NCBI GenBank assembly: GCA_964578485.1
Contig: CAZODA010000001.1
Coordinates: 1 to 64,000 of the forward strand
From: CAZODA01 sp964578485
GTDB taxonomy: Bacteria > Bacteroidota > Bacteroidia > Bacteroidales > Marinilabiliaceae
Length of the DNA: 64,000 nucleotides
Reading direction: 5' to 3'
Shown here one piece after another: positions 44,822 through 54,226 of this stretch (position 1 is its first letter; every line of letters starts with the position of its first letter). The position numbers and the translations under genes were made by a program. The notes beneath the pieces are model-generated. The model was not told the DNA's origin. It ran no database searches and saw only the letters and a program-made list of their open reading frames with translations.

Positions 44822-47254
44822 TTATCCCATAACAACTTCAACCTTTAAGTGTCTTTGGGGCTTGTATGGGATAATATTATTTTGGATTTCACTACCGTCA
44901 ACTTTTATACTTTTAATTCCTTTACAAACTCCATCCGGGTTTGTAACCTTAATTGAAAACACAGTATCTCTCAATCTTCTTTTCACTTCAAATCCTTTCC
45001 ATGAAGAAGGGATACAAGGATCAATAATCAGTCCTTCATAATCGGGCCTTATTCCTAATATATAACGTGTTACAGCAAAATAGTTCCAAGCGGCTGTTCC
45101 TGTAAGCCAGGAATTTTTAGCTTCTCCCGGTTTAAATGCATCTTTCCCGGCTATCATTTGTGAATACACATAGGGTTCAGTTCTGTGCAGTTCGCTGATA
45201 TCTTCAAGATAGGCTGGACAAATTTTCTTGTAATAATCCCATGCATACTCTCCTCTTCCTATTATTGTTTCCCCTATCATTATCCATGGATTATTATGAC
45301 AGAACACCCCTGCATTTTCTTTATATCCGGGTGGGTATGAAGATATTTCACCATATTCGGGTAAATATTTCGTAAATGCCGGGTTATTTAGTACTATTCC
45401 ATATTCACAATCTAGATGTTCCTTAACTGAGTTAAGGGCTTTTTCTACCATCCCTTCCTCCACTCCAACTTCAGCCATGGAGCACCAGCCTTGAGATTCA
45501 ATAAAGATTTTACCTTCTTCATTTTCCTTGCTTCCGACTTTTCTTCCAAAAAAATCATAAGCTCTGATGAACCATTCTCCATCCCAAGCATGTTTTTTAA
45601 TGGCTTTTACCATATTTTCAACATGTTTGACAGCTTGTTCAGCTTCCTTTTCACGATTTGTGATGCGGCACAAACGTATAAATTCTCTTCCATAAACAAC
45701 AAAAAGTCCTGCAATCATTACCGACTCTGCAGTTTTTCCTGATTTATTTTCTGTAGTCTGGAACGATTCATCCGGATTTGTAGAAAAACAATTCAAATTA
45801 AGACAATCGTTCCAATCAGCCCTTCCTATTAAAGGTAATCCATGCGGTCCAAGATTATTAACCACGTGGTAAAATGAAGCTTTAAGATGGTCAAAATGAG
45901 GCTTGGCAGTGCTTTCATCATTATCAAAGGGCACTATTTCATTTAGGATATCAAAGTCTCCGGTTTCTTTAATATATTCTGCAGTTGACAGTATGAGCCA
46001 CAAAGGGTCGTCATTAAAATTTCCTCCAATAGCATCATTTCCTCTTTTTGTAAGTGGTTGATATTGATGATATGCACCTCCGTCTTCAAATTGTGTTGAA
46101 GCTATATCTAATATTCTTTGTTTGGCTCTTTCAGGTATCTGATGAACGAAGCCTATAAGATCTTGATTGGAATCTCTAAAACCTATACCACGTCCTATGC
46201 CTACTTCAAAGAATGAAGCAGAACGTGATAAATTAAAAGTAACCATGCATTGATATTGATTCCATATATTTACCATTCTGTCTAACTTGGGGTCTCCACT
46301 TTTTAAGATAAAATTACTAAGTAAATTATCCCAATATTCTTTTAGATCTGCAAATGCTTGTTCTACTTTTTCAGTTGTATTAAATTTGTTTATTGTTTCT
46401 AATGCTTTGGTTTTATTAATTATATTATTTGCTTCCCATTTTTCATCTTCATCATTTTCAACATAGCCCAGTATAAAAATCAGTTCATGGCTTTCATTTG
46501 GTTTAAGCTCTATTTCCAAGCAATGTGAAGCAATCGGTGACCACCCGTGTGCATGCGAATTACGTGATTTCCCTTCTATCACAACTTGAGGTGCAGAAAA
46601 CTCGTTATATAGGCCAACAAAGCTCTCTCTGTCGGTATCATAGCCATCAATATCCGAATTTACATGATAAAATGCATAATGATTTCTCCGTTCACGATAT
46701 TCTGTTTTATGATAAAGCGTTGATTTGTCTATTTCAACTTCACCTGTATTAAGATTTCTTTGCAGGTTATTCTGGTCATCTTCAGCATTCCAAAGGCACC
46801 ATTCAACAAAAGAAAAAAGTTTAAATTTTTTAATGCTTTTCCCTGTGTTTGTCAGTTTTACTTTTTGAATTTCACTCCATGATTTTAAAGGAACAAAAAA
46901 TAGTATTTCAGCCTTAAGGGCATCTTTCTCTCCAATTATTTTCGTATAACTTAAGCCATGTCTACATTCATATTTATCAAGATTTTTTTTTACGGGCTTC
47001 CATCCCGGCGACCATATATTTCCATTATCATTAATATAGAAATATCTTCCGCCGTTATCCATGGGTACATTATTATAGCGATATCGGGTTAGTCTTCGCA
47101 ACTTGGCATCTTTATAAAAGCTATATCCACCTGCAGTATTTGAAATCAATGAAAAAAAATCTTCATTACCTAAATAATTAATCCACGGCCAGGGCGTTTC
47201 AGGGTTTGTAATAATATACTCTCTGGCTTCATCATCAAAAAAACCGTATTTCAT
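44822..47254 (-). CDS. GH94 cellobiose-phosphorylase-family enzyme
   Basis: A cytosolic phosphorylase of 810 residues with no signal peptide. It splits a beta-linked glucosyl disaccharide with phosphate to give a sugar 1-phosphate, saving ATP. Order: beta-sandwich (1-290), linker helices, (alpha/alpha)6 barrel (about 315-740). Motifs include [15 protein letters not shown] (353-367), [23 protein letters not shown] and [11 protein letters not shown] with catalytic Asp483. Length fits cellobiose phosphorylases (about 810-840). GH94 also includes laminaribiose, cellobionate and chitobiose phosphorylases, so the exact disaccharide is open; the GH9 next door favours cellobiose. It lies 38 bases after the symporter gene. 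Confidence 0.88.
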   Translation of the reverse strand: MKYGFFDDEAREYIITNPETPWPWINYLGNEDFFSLISNTAGGYSFYKDAKLRRLTRYRYNNVPMDNGGRYFYINDNGNIWSPGWKPVKKNLDKYECRHGLSYTKIIGEKDALKAEILFFVPLKSWSEIQKVKLTNTGKSIKKFKLFSFVEWCLWNAEDDQNNLQRNLNTGEVEIDKSTLYHKTEYRERRNHYAFYHVNSDIDGYDTDRESFVGLYNEFSAPQVVIEGKSRNSHAHGWSPIASHCLEIELKPNESHELIFILGYVENDEDEKWEANNIINKTKALETINKFNTTEKVEQAFADLKEYWDNLLSNFILKSGDPKLDRMVNIWNQYQCMVTFNLSRSASFFEVGIGRGIGFRDSNQDLIGFVHQIPERAKQRILDIASTQFEDGGAYHQYQPLTKRGNDAIGGNFNDDPLWLILSTAEYIKETGDFDILNEIVPFDNDESTAKPHFDHLKASFYHVVNNLGPHGLPLIGRADWNDCLNLNCFSTNPDESFQTTENKSGKTAESVMIAGLFVVYGREFIRLCRITNREKEAEQAVKHVENMVKAIKKHAWDGEWFIRAYDFFGRKVGSKENEEGKIFIESQGWCSMAEVGVEEGMVEKALNSVKEHLDCEYGIVLNNPAFTKYLPEYGEISSYPPGYKENAGVFCHNNPWIMIGETIIGRGEYAWDYYKKICPAYLEDISELHRTEPYVYSQMIAGKDAFKPGEAKNSWLTGTAAWNYFAVTRYILGIRPDYEGLIIDPCIPSSWKGFEVKRRLRDTVFSIKVTNPDGVCKGIKSIKVDGSEIQNNIIPYKPQRHLKVEVVMG

Positions 47255-47292
47255 TTCAAAATAAATATATTAACTTTTAGTTTATAATTTTA

Positions 47293-48915
47293 CTATGATA
47301 AAGATATATAATCTTGATTAGCTCTTCTTTTCTGTAATTCAATTGTAATTTCTTCCATCTTTTTTTGTGTAAGAGGATAGAAATACATAATCACTGCTCC
47401 CATTAACGCAACAAGTGAAGGTATCCAGCTCATAAGCATTTTAATTCCGGGTATGGCTCCTTGGATAGCCATACTGTCTTGACCATCATAGTGAAAAGCT
47501 GCCAATACCAAACCAATAATTGCTCCTGCCACCCCACCTCCAAATTTTGTAGAAAATGAACCTGCCGAATAAACAAGTCCGGTAGCTCTTCGATTATATA
47601 AAAACTCTGAATAATCAGCGGCATCACCTAACATTGCAAAAAACAGGGTAGGAAAAATAGCAGCGCCAAATTCTGATACTATGCCTATGGTAAAGATTGC
47701 AATATAATTTCCCGGACCACAAAAAATAAACAAAGCATTCACGAAGGCTGAAAATATAAAAGCAATAATAAACAACTTCCTTTTACCCCATTTTTTAGTA
47801 AGTATTGCTGTAGCCATTGCTCCTCCTATAGCGGCTAACATCAACACCACCATATAACTACCTGCCAACAACTCATTATGCAGGAAATGCTTAAAGTAAA
47901 AAACTACTATTCCTTGCTTTATACTGTTATAAACCTGAAAAACCAAACCAATGACAAGTAAAATAATCCATGGCTTATTTCGAATAAGATTTTTCAAGTC
48001 TTGCCACAGATCATTTTTTTGAGTTTGTGGTGGTAATATCCTTTCTTTTGTAGAATAAAATGTGATAAGTAAGGCAAGAGACAATACTATCGACATAAGA
48101 TATATGGCATTACTATATCCCTTCCTCTGATCGATCAAAACAATGTCATCGACTAGCAAATTTTCTTCCCCTTCAACTAAGAACAAATAAGAGTTTCCTG
48201 CTGTCATTGAAAAACTTTTATCCTTTGTTGCTAAGTCAGACTTTCTATCCTGAAGCATATCGACAGCAATAAAAGTTGCCAGTCCATTTCGGGTTTTAAT
48301 ATTTACATTTTGAACATCACGATTTGCTGAAACACTAACTTCAAATTTGTCGGTTTGCAATTCAGTGATTGTTACTTCCGGTTGTATATCTCCAAACCAA
48401 GCAACCAAAAACAGTAAAGCTCCCTGCACTAACATTCCACCCAAAAAAGCTCCAACCATACGATATGATCCGAGACTTGCCCTTTCCTGCGGATCACCCG
48501 TCATAACAGCCATTAGGGCTCCATAAGGAATGTTGTTTGCTGTATATACCAAAGTAAATACAATATAGGTGCTATAAGCATAAATCAGTTTTCCTGTAGG
48601 ACTGAGATCAGGAGCTGTAAACAACAAAGATAAAATTACACCAAGGGGTATGGCTGTCCATAATATCCAAGGTCTGAATTTACCATAAGCAGAATTTGTT
48701 CTGTCTCCTATAATCCCCATTGCAATATCACTAACACCATCACTAAAGCGTGCAATGAACAATAGTAATCCTGCGGCAGCCGGACTTAGCCCAAAAACAT
48801 CTGTATAAAAAACCAATAAAAAAGTTGCAACTCCTCGCCAGGCGATATTGGCAGCACCATCTCCAAGTGCATAAGCTACTTTTTCACGTATAGATAATTT
48901 CCCTGAAAGCCTCAT
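47293..48915 (-). CDS. GPH-family sugar:cation symporter with an inserted domain
   Basis: A 12-helix inner-membrane importer of the glycoside-pentoside-hexuronide family (MelB-like), 540 residues. The N-terminus LSIREKVAYALGDGAANIAW and the loop GDRTNSAYGKFRPWIL are diagnostic. Between helix 5 (ends near 175) and helix 6 (starts near 267) lies an extra soluble segment of about 90 residues, beta-rich, with VTITELQTDKFEVSVSAN and LFLVEGEENLLVDDIVLID; by topology it should face the periplasm. Typical family members are about 450-480 residues and lack it. Gene order (14 bases after the regulator, 38 before GH94) says it imports the disaccharide the phosphorylase uses. Confidence 0.88.
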   Translation of the reverse strand: MRLSGKLSIREKVAYALGDGAANIAWRGVATFLLVFYTDVFGLSPAAAGLLLFIARFSDGVSDIAMGIIGDRTNSAYGKFRPWILWTAIPLGVILSLLFTAPDLSPTGKLIYAYSTYIVFTLVYTANNIPYGALMAVMTGDPQERASLGSYRMVGAFLGGMLVQGALLFLVAWFGDIQPEVTITELQTDKFEVSVSANRDVQNVNIKTRNGLATFIAVDMLQDRKSDLATKDKSFSMTAGNSYLFLVEGEENLLVDDIVLIDQRKGYSNAIYLMSIVLSLALLITFYSTKERILPPQTQKNDLWQDLKNLIRNKPWIILLVIGLVFQVYNSIKQGIVVFYFKHFLHNELLAGSYMVVLMLAAIGGAMATAILTKKWGKRKLFIIAFIFSAFVNALFIFCGPGNYIAIFTIGIVSEFGAAIFPTLFFAMLGDAADYSEFLYNRRATGLVYSAGSFSTKFGGGVAGAIIGLVLAAFHYDGQDSMAIQGAIPGIKMLMSWIPSLVALMGAVIMYFYPLTQKKMEEITIELQKRRANQDYISLS

Positions 48916-48929
48916 TGATCATAAAGTTA

Positions 48930-49694
48930 TTAGATGGCAAAATCAAATAGTTCTTTTCTGGTATTTTCATATATTTCCCTGTCAAACTGATATAGACGAG
49001 CAGGCTTGTGAGCTACTCCTTGTTGCTTTTCATCAAGTCCGACCAAGTATTTCATTCGCGATATTTTTTTTCGAAAATTCCTTTTATCAAGTGAAACTTC
49101 AAGAATCACTTCATATAATCGTTGAAGCTGTGACAGGGTAAATTTTGGGGGAAGTAATTCAAAGCCTATTGGATCTCTTAATAATTTATTACGCAGTGCC
49201 GATAGTGCTTTTTGCAAAATTTCGTAATGGTCGAAAGCTAATTCTTGAATCTCAGACATAGGAGTCCACCTAACATTTCGTCCTTTCCATTCAAGAATAA
49301 CATTTTCAGTAGCAAGTAAAGAGTAATAACCTACCGTTATAATTCTCTGATCGGGATCGCGCCCGTTAGCAACAAGCCAAGCACGGTCATTTTCCTTAGT
49401 AATACGACAGGGAGATCCAAAGGTGTAAAACTGTTCGAGATAAATCTCCTGCAAGCCAGTTAAATCAAATAAGATACGGGCAGCTGCTTCATGAAGATCC
49501 TCATCTTCATAAATATGGTTACCTGTTAAAGTTAAATCGTCAAATAAGATCTCTCCTGTTTTCTCATCTTTTAGTACCCTGTCAACCAATAGTACTTTCA
49601 GTTGTGTGAAGTCAAAACCAAAAATCACACAATCGACAGATACATAATTGTTTATTTTTCGTCCGGTATTTAAACTATCATCTTTAACCTGCAT
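48930..49694 (-). CDS. NUDIX-fold transcription regulator (NrtR/AraR-like)
   Basis: A sugar-responsive DNA-binding protein of the NUDIX plus winged-helix class, 254 residues. The N-terminal NUDIX domain (about 10-150; VDCVIFGFDFTQLKVLLVDR) has a degraded NUDIX box: in GNHIYEDEDLHEAAARILFDLTGL the catalytic REUxEE residues are missing, so it should bind rather than hydrolyse its ligand. The C-terminal winged helix (about 165-235) includes FTLSQLQRLYEVIL and NFRKKISRMKYL. It heads the symporter-GH94-GH9-GH2 unit and likely controls it. The ATG at 49694 is chosen; a TTG eight codons upstream at 49718 would only add HLFKCFF-type residues. Confidence 0.85.
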   Translation of the reverse strand: MQVKDDSLNTGRKINNYVSVDCVIFGFDFTQLKVLLVDRVLKDEKTGEILFDDLTLTGNHIYEDEDLHEAAARILFDLTGLQEIYLEQFYTFGSPCRITKENDRAWLVANGRDPDQRIITVGYYSLLATENVILEWKGRNVRWTPMSEIQELAFDHYEILQKALSALRNKLLRDPIGFELLPPKFTLSQLQRLYEVILEVSLDKRNFRKKISRMKYLVGLDEKQQGVAHKPARLYQFDREIYENTRKELFDFAI

Positions 49695-49754
49695 AAAAAA
49701 ACATTTAAATAAATGCAATTCATCAAAACAAAAACTTAAACAAAAGGCAACTTA

Positions 49755-49812
49755 TACACTTATTATCAATAAGATAATAGATTGTCCTTATTCTTAGTGT
49801 AAAAACTACACT
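49755..49812. promoter_or_regulatory. Candidate operator with TACACT half-sites
   Basis: AGTGTA-AAAAC-TACACT (49796-49812) is a 6-5-6 inverted repeat. A third TACACT half-site is at 49755-49760 within TTATACACTTA. TATTATC-AATAA-GATAATA (about 49762-49780) is another inverted repeat. All lie between the phosphatase stop and the regulator start, where autoregulation would be expected. No exact -7 consensus is seen. Confidence 0.35.
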
Positions 49813-49885
49813 CAGAAATTTTGTTGCAAGTTAACATTATTTTTTAGGTTCACCACAACAAAGCATATCAAAAGAGAAAGAACTA

Positions 49886-50362
49886 TTAATTTTCTTTTAT
49901 AATGTACTGAAAGAATCCTTCACAGGCATCCTCCAACAAGTCTAAAACCAGCTCAAAACCATCCGATCCCCCATAGTAAGGATCCGGGACTTCATTATAT
50001 TTCTTATTTTGCAAAAAATCCGTCATTTTGACAATTTTCAAGGCTGAATTTTTATCAGGTGTCAATTGTTTCAGGTCATAAATATTTTGATTATCCATAC
50101 CAACAATCAGGTCAAAATAATGAAAATCATTCTCTTTAACCTGGCGACTAATACTTGTAATATTATATCCTCTTTTAGCAGCATGTTTTCTCATTCTTGA
50201 ATCGGAAGGTTTTCCCTGATGATAATCAAGGATTCCGGCAGAGTCAATTTCAAAACGATCTATTTCACCATGTTTTTTTACTATTGCCTTCATCACAGTT
50301 TCTGCTGTCGGAGAGCGGCATATATTTCCAAGACAGACAAATAAGATTTTGATTTTAGTCAT
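49886..50362 (-). CDS. Low-molecular-weight protein tyrosine phosphatase
   Basis: A 158-residue cytosolic enzyme that removes phosphate from tyrosine residues (or related small substrates). The N-terminal P-loop CLGNICRS supplies nucleophile Cys10 and Arg16, and VPDPYYGG supplies the general acid Asp127; both are intact and the length is typical. In Bacteroidota such genes are often single housekeeping genes or partners of exopolysaccharide tyrosine kinases, none of which is present here. It follows the second NUDIX regulator by 29 bases and is likely co-transcribed with it, an association I cannot explain from family knowledge. Confidence 0.9.
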   Translation of the reverse strand: MTKIKILFVCLGNICRSPTAETVMKAIVKKHGEIDRFEIDSAGILDYHQGKPSDSRMRKHAAKRGYNITSISRQVKENDFHYFDLIVGMDNQNIYDLKQLTPDKNSALKIVKMTDFLQNKKYNEVPDPYYGGSDGFELVLDLLEDACEGFFQYIIKEN

Positions 50363-50391
50363 TTAAAAAAGATTAGAAGATAAATAATTTC

Positions 50392-51084
50392 TTAGTGTAT
50401 TTTAAAAATTTTATTGTTATTCATCAGGTCCACCTCATCTTTAAATCTATAATAATACGCTCCTTTTTTACTTCCTTCTTTGTTTTTTATATTCATGCGT
50501 TCTATTACATTAAGTGAAAGTACTTTTTTTCTAAAGTTGCCGGGATCAAATGGTTTCATAAAGATAGCTTCATAAAGGTTTCTCAATTGCAACAAGGTGA
50601 ATTTTCCGGGAAGAAGTTCTCGTCCCACCAATTCATTTGAAGCACGAGATTGCAAGGATTTAAGAGCTTTATCAACCATTATATTATGGTCGAAAATTAG
50701 TGAGGGAATAATTCTGATTGGCCACCAATGAGCACCACTTTCTCTAGCCATATCGCTATCATGCTTGTCAATTCTAATTAAAGCAACAAAGGTTATACTT
50801 ATAACTCTATCTACCGGATCTCTATCGAATTTTGAAAATGCTGCAACTTGATTTAATGAAATATCTTTTAATCCTGTGGTTTGATATAAGACTCTTCTTG
50901 CTGCATCTTCAAGTGATTCTTTCTCTTGTACAAAGCCACCCATTAGCGACCATTTTCCACGAGCAGGCTCAAAGCTTCTAGGGCACAGTAATAATTTCAA
51001 ATCATCCATTTCATAACCAAATATCACACAATCAACAGCTACAAGATGCTTAGGATGATTATAAAAAACCTCCTGTCTTTTCAT
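50392..51084 (-). CDS. NUDIX-fold transcription regulator (NrtR/AraR-like), second copy
   Basis: A 230-residue regulator of the same class as 48930-49694. The NUDIX domain (about 12-140, VAVDCVIFGYEMDDLKLLLC) has GGFVQEKESLEDAARRVLYQ: the initial glycine, first glutamate and one arginine remain but the REUxEE core is lost, so ligand binding without hydrolysis is expected. Winged helix at about 150-222 (LLPGKFTLLQLRNLYEAIF, NFRKKVLSL). It may control the SusC/D unit upstream at 51264-62127, the phosphatase or the downstream cassette. The ATG at 51084 is the only suitable start. Confidence 0.85.
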   Translation of the reverse strand: MKRQEVFYNHPKHLVAVDCVIFGYEMDDLKLLLCPRSFEPARGKWSLMGGFVQEKESLEDAARRVLYQTTGLKDISLNQVAAFSKFDRDPVDRVISITFVALIRIDKHDSDMARESGAHWWPIRIIPSLIFDHNIMVDKALKSLQSRASNELVGRELLPGKFTLLQLRNLYEAIFMKPFDPGNFRKKVLSLNVIERMNIKNKEGSKKGAYYYRFKDEVDLMNNNKIFKIH

Positions 51085-51195
51085 TATTTAAACAATAAAA
51101 AATAAAAATTATTAAAATTTTTGGAATAAAAGTAACAATAAGAACAGAAAGGAACAATTCTATCCTCTATAAAAGTATTAAGTACAAATAAAAAA

Positions 51196-51222
51196 GCTGC
51201 CTCAAATTTACAATGAGGCAGC
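51196..51222 (-). terminator. Intrinsic terminator after the DUF1735 gene
   Basis: A perfect 9-base stem, GCTGCCTCA (51196-51204) with TGAGGCAGC (51214-51222), loop AATTTACAA. On the minus strand the stem is followed by TTTTTTATTTG, giving the expected U-run. It ends the five-gene SusC/D unit. Confidence 0.85.
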
Positions 51223-51263
51223 TTCTTCTTAATTGTTGTTTATTTAATCATTGAATTACCATT

Positions 51264-52307
51264 TTACGGATAATTTATATTCACCATGAAGGTTTCCGGT
51301 CCGACACCTCTATCTCTAAGTACCAAAGTATCCTTAGTTGCAATAGAAAGCTGTGGACCAAATAATTCAACCTCATAATCAAGATAGAGCCCATCTCTAT
51401 CTATATCACCAATTGCCTTTTTTTCTCCTTTAGCGATATATTTACCTGTTCCTTCAACTTTATATACTGCTGTTTCCCCTTTGACAATACAGGTTCCGTC
51501 ATCAGCGAACTCAAGATTTAATTCATAGTTGTAAACAACATTATCGAAATTAATTCTTACCGGGAAGCTTATTTCATTAAGCGCCAGGGTTTTCACTCCA
51601 TCAACTACTTCGTCATAGTCGATATATTCAGCTTTACGAGAAACATTTGCGATTGTATCGGGACCCACAACTTTATCTAATCCACGACGTAGATATACAC
51701 CATGATATTGGCTGATATACTTAACTCCATAGAGGGTATAATTTTTTGGCGGTGTTTCCCAGTCGCTAATATTTCTAAGATCCGGATTATCAACTAATGG
51801 GTGGCCTTGCAGTATACTATCAGCACCACTAACTTCTACCATTCTTAAAGGAATGACATAGTTTGTTTGAGTAGTAATTGGATCTGCAAAAAATGCATCT
51901 TTTAATTGCACTGTCACTCCACCTAAGATGCTTCCTGCCGGAATGCGTATATCATCTTCAAGTAAGTCATAATATTCACTTGGCAAAGCCATAACAGCTG
52001 TTCCGGAATTGTCGAAAAGCAAGTCTTTACACAAGTTTTCATCCACTACATATTTAATTACTATATTATTTTTATTGCTATAAACTCCTCCTGTAGTAGC
52101 TTTAATTTCTATCTTGTGTTCATTGTCAATAGCATTATCAACAATTAAGTCTTCACCAAGAACAAGAGTTCTTACAGGATATTGGGTAGCGAAATAAACA
52201 GTTTGATATTCAAAGTCGGGATAGATTATATCCTTATTTTCGCAAGCAACAAACAAGGGCAAAACTAATGCTGCTGTTGCTATTATTTTAAATATTTTAT
52301 TCTTCAT
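51264..52307 (-). CDS. DUF1735-type surface lipoprotein of a SusC/D operon
   Basis: A 347-residue lipoprotein (PLFVAC, cysteine 22) with an N-terminal beta-sandwich (about 30-160; YQTVYFATQYPVRTLVLGED) characteristic of the DUF1735/BT_3987-like group, and a C-terminal beta domain (about 185-347; YGVKYISQYHGVYLRRG, then the strands around LEFADDGTCIVKGETAVYKV). Such proteins commonly sit last in SusC/D operons as surface glycan-binding partners; that role is inferred from position. It begins 34 bases after the SusD gene and is followed by a strong terminator. Confidence 0.82.
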   Translation of the reverse strand: MKNKIFKIIATAALVLPLFVACENKDIIYPDFEYQTVYFATQYPVRTLVLGEDLIVDNAIDNEHKIEIKATTGGVYSNKNNIVIKYVVDENLCKDLLFDNSGTAVMALPSEYYDLLEDDIRIPAGSILGGVTVQLKDAFFADPITTQTNYVIPLRMVEVSGADSILQGHPLVDNPDLRNISDWETPPKNYTLYGVKYISQYHGVYLRRGLDKVVGPDTIANVSRKAEYIDYDEVVDGVKTLALNEISFPVRINFDNVVYNYELNLEFADDGTCIVKGETAVYKVEGTGKYIAKGEKKAIGDIDRDGLYLDYEVELFGPQLSIATKDTLVLRDRGVGPETFMVNINYP

Positions 52308-52341
52308 AATTGCTATATAAATTAAATAGGTTTAGATGTTT

Positions 52342-54207
52342 CTACCATCCTCTATTTTGTTGTAGCTGGTCATATTTCAATATTTCTGAATTAGGGATAG
52401 GACCATAATACATATAATCTTTAAAGTCGCGTTCTTCTACTATTATTTCTTTGTAATCATCGGAGGCATCAATTCCTCTAGCATGTTCAGTTAGATCTAC
52501 TTTCCATCTGCGTAGATCCCAAAAGCGAAAACCTTCAAAACAAAGTTCCAAACGTCTTTCATTTCTAATTAGCTCTCTCATTTTCTCTTTGCTATCAGCA
52601 GATTCTTCAAGCCATAGATCACCATCTTTAATTCCGGCTCTTTTTCTAATGGCCTTTATAACATCATAGGCAGAATAAGCATGTGTTCCACTTCCTGTTG
52701 GGCCCCATGCTTCATTAGCTGCTTCAGCATAAGCTAAAAAGATTTCAGTATATCTGATTCTGGGATTATACTTTGATTGTCCTGTTACTGAACTTGGATG
52801 AAGGTTTACATCCATTCTTAGGCGTTTCTTCATATAATACCCAGTTCTTGTACTCTTATTTACATCTCCTCTTCCTATTCCATCATTTTCGGATTCCTCT
52901 CCACTTCCTGTATAAATAACCTTACTGGTAACGCCGGCCTTACTTCCGTTAAAGATAATATATTTGGCAAAGCGAGGATCCCGGCCTGTATATGGCTTTT
53001 CTTCGTCGAAACCACTTCTTTCATCGGTGATGGGATAACCATTGACCATAGGAAAAGCATCAACCAAATTTTGTGTTGGATTTAAGCGTCCGTTTCCATA
53101 CAAGCTTGGCGGAAAATGATCGGATTCTTGAGATGAATTATTAGTCTGCAAATTTTCTCTCCAAATAATTTCTTTAGGATTAACACCATTACCAAGAGAG
53201 TTAAGCTCCCTTGTGTTTGCATAATAGGTTCCACCATTGGGATCCAAACCGCTGATACCGTTTATATGGTTTAATACTTTTGCAGCAGCATCAGCAGCTT
53301 TGATCCATTTTTCGGTAGAATTATCTTCATTATAAGCAGGACTTGCTGCCAACAAAGAAACTCTGGCACGGAAAGAATTAGCAATCAAACCATTAAACAG
53401 TTGTCTGGCATAATGACCATAGACACGGTTGTATTTTGAAAGTAATGCAGGAAGATCTGTTTCTGCTTCAATAATACTTTCCAAGCGGTTTTCAATAGGA
53501 ATATGTCCATATTTTTCCTTTAGATCTTCACTGTTAAGCAATATTTTCAAAAGTTCTTCAGGGATATTTTCCAGATCACCTCTTTTTATATCCTCATACT
53601 CATAAGGCAAATAATATTCTGCACTATCCAAGTCTAAATATATCTGTGCAATGCAATCCTCAAAAGAATCTCTTGGAATATTAAAATCAGCCTGGGTATC
53701 TATGAATTTAGTAAAAATAGGAACTCCCAATAATTCACCATTTTCTGTATACCCGGCGTGAGACCTCAGCAAATAATAATGAAATAATGCGCGTAAGCCA
53801 TAAGCTTCTCCCTTCATTCTACGACGAAAAAACTCAGCTGCATCTTTATCATCAGCCCAATGTACTAAATCCGCATTTTCAAGAAAAATGTTGATATTCT
53901 GAATTGCCCCATAAGCATCAGTCCATCGGTTAGCAGGATTAGTAATAGAAGACCATGAACCTGTGGCAATTCTTAAATAAGAATTATTTCTATCATTAGT
54001 AACAGCATCATCAGTCGCATAGTCACTTTGGTCGTAATATCCGGGAATTGTACGGTAGGCATGAACAAGGAAACCTTGTGCATATGCAGGATCGGTGTAC
54101 ATCTGCGTTACATCCTTAAAATTTCTTGGTGCAGGTTCCATAAGGTCCTCACAACCGGCAAAAGCAAGGGATGCGATAAGAATTAAAAATAAAATATATT
54201 TTTTCAT
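52342..54207 (-). CDS. SusD/RagB-family outer-membrane lipoprotein
   Basis: From the ATG at 54207 the product has 621 residues with a standard signal and lipobox AFAGC (cysteine 19). An in-frame ATG at 54240 lies inside the preceding SusC gene and would put eleven residues (LISNYCKNLI) before the same signal, so it is rejected. SusD motifs include EPAPRNFKDVTQMYTDPAYA near the start and LIRNERRLELCFEGFRFWDLRRW near the end. It pairs with the SusC at 54227-57046, 19 bases upstream. Ligand unknown. Confidence 0.93.
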   Translation of the reverse strand: MKKYILFLILIASLAFAGCEDLMEPAPRNFKDVTQMYTDPAYAQGFLVHAYRTIPGYYDQSDYATDDAVTNDRNNSYLRIATGSWSSITNPANRWTDAYGAIQNINIFLENADLVHWADDKDAAEFFRRRMKGEAYGLRALFHYYLLRSHAGYTENGELLGVPIFTKFIDTQADFNIPRDSFEDCIAQIYLDLDSAEYYLPYEYEDIKRGDLENIPEELLKILLNSEDLKEKYGHIPIENRLESIIEAETDLPALLSKYNRVYGHYARQLFNGLIANSFRARVSLLAASPAYNEDNSTEKWIKAADAAAKVLNHINGISGLDPNGGTYYANTRELNSLGNGVNPKEIIWRENLQTNNSSQESDHFPPSLYGNGRLNPTQNLVDAFPMVNGYPITDERSGFDEEKPYTGRDPRFAKYIIFNGSKAGVTSKVIYTGSGEESENDGIGRGDVNKSTRTGYYMKKRLRMDVNLHPSSVTGQSKYNPRIRYTEIFLAYAEAANEAWGPTGSGTHAYSAYDVIKAIRKRAGIKDGDLWLEESADSKEKMRELIRNERRLELCFEGFRFWDLRRWKVDLTEHARGIDASDDYKEIIVEERDFKDYMYYGPIPNSEILKYDQLQQNRGW

Positions 54208-54226
54208 AATCAAATTTTTACAGTAA

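Noticed and set aside
49695..49718. TTG start giving the NUDIX regulator eight more residues
   Set aside because: The added residues are not part of the fold and an ATG is available at 49694.
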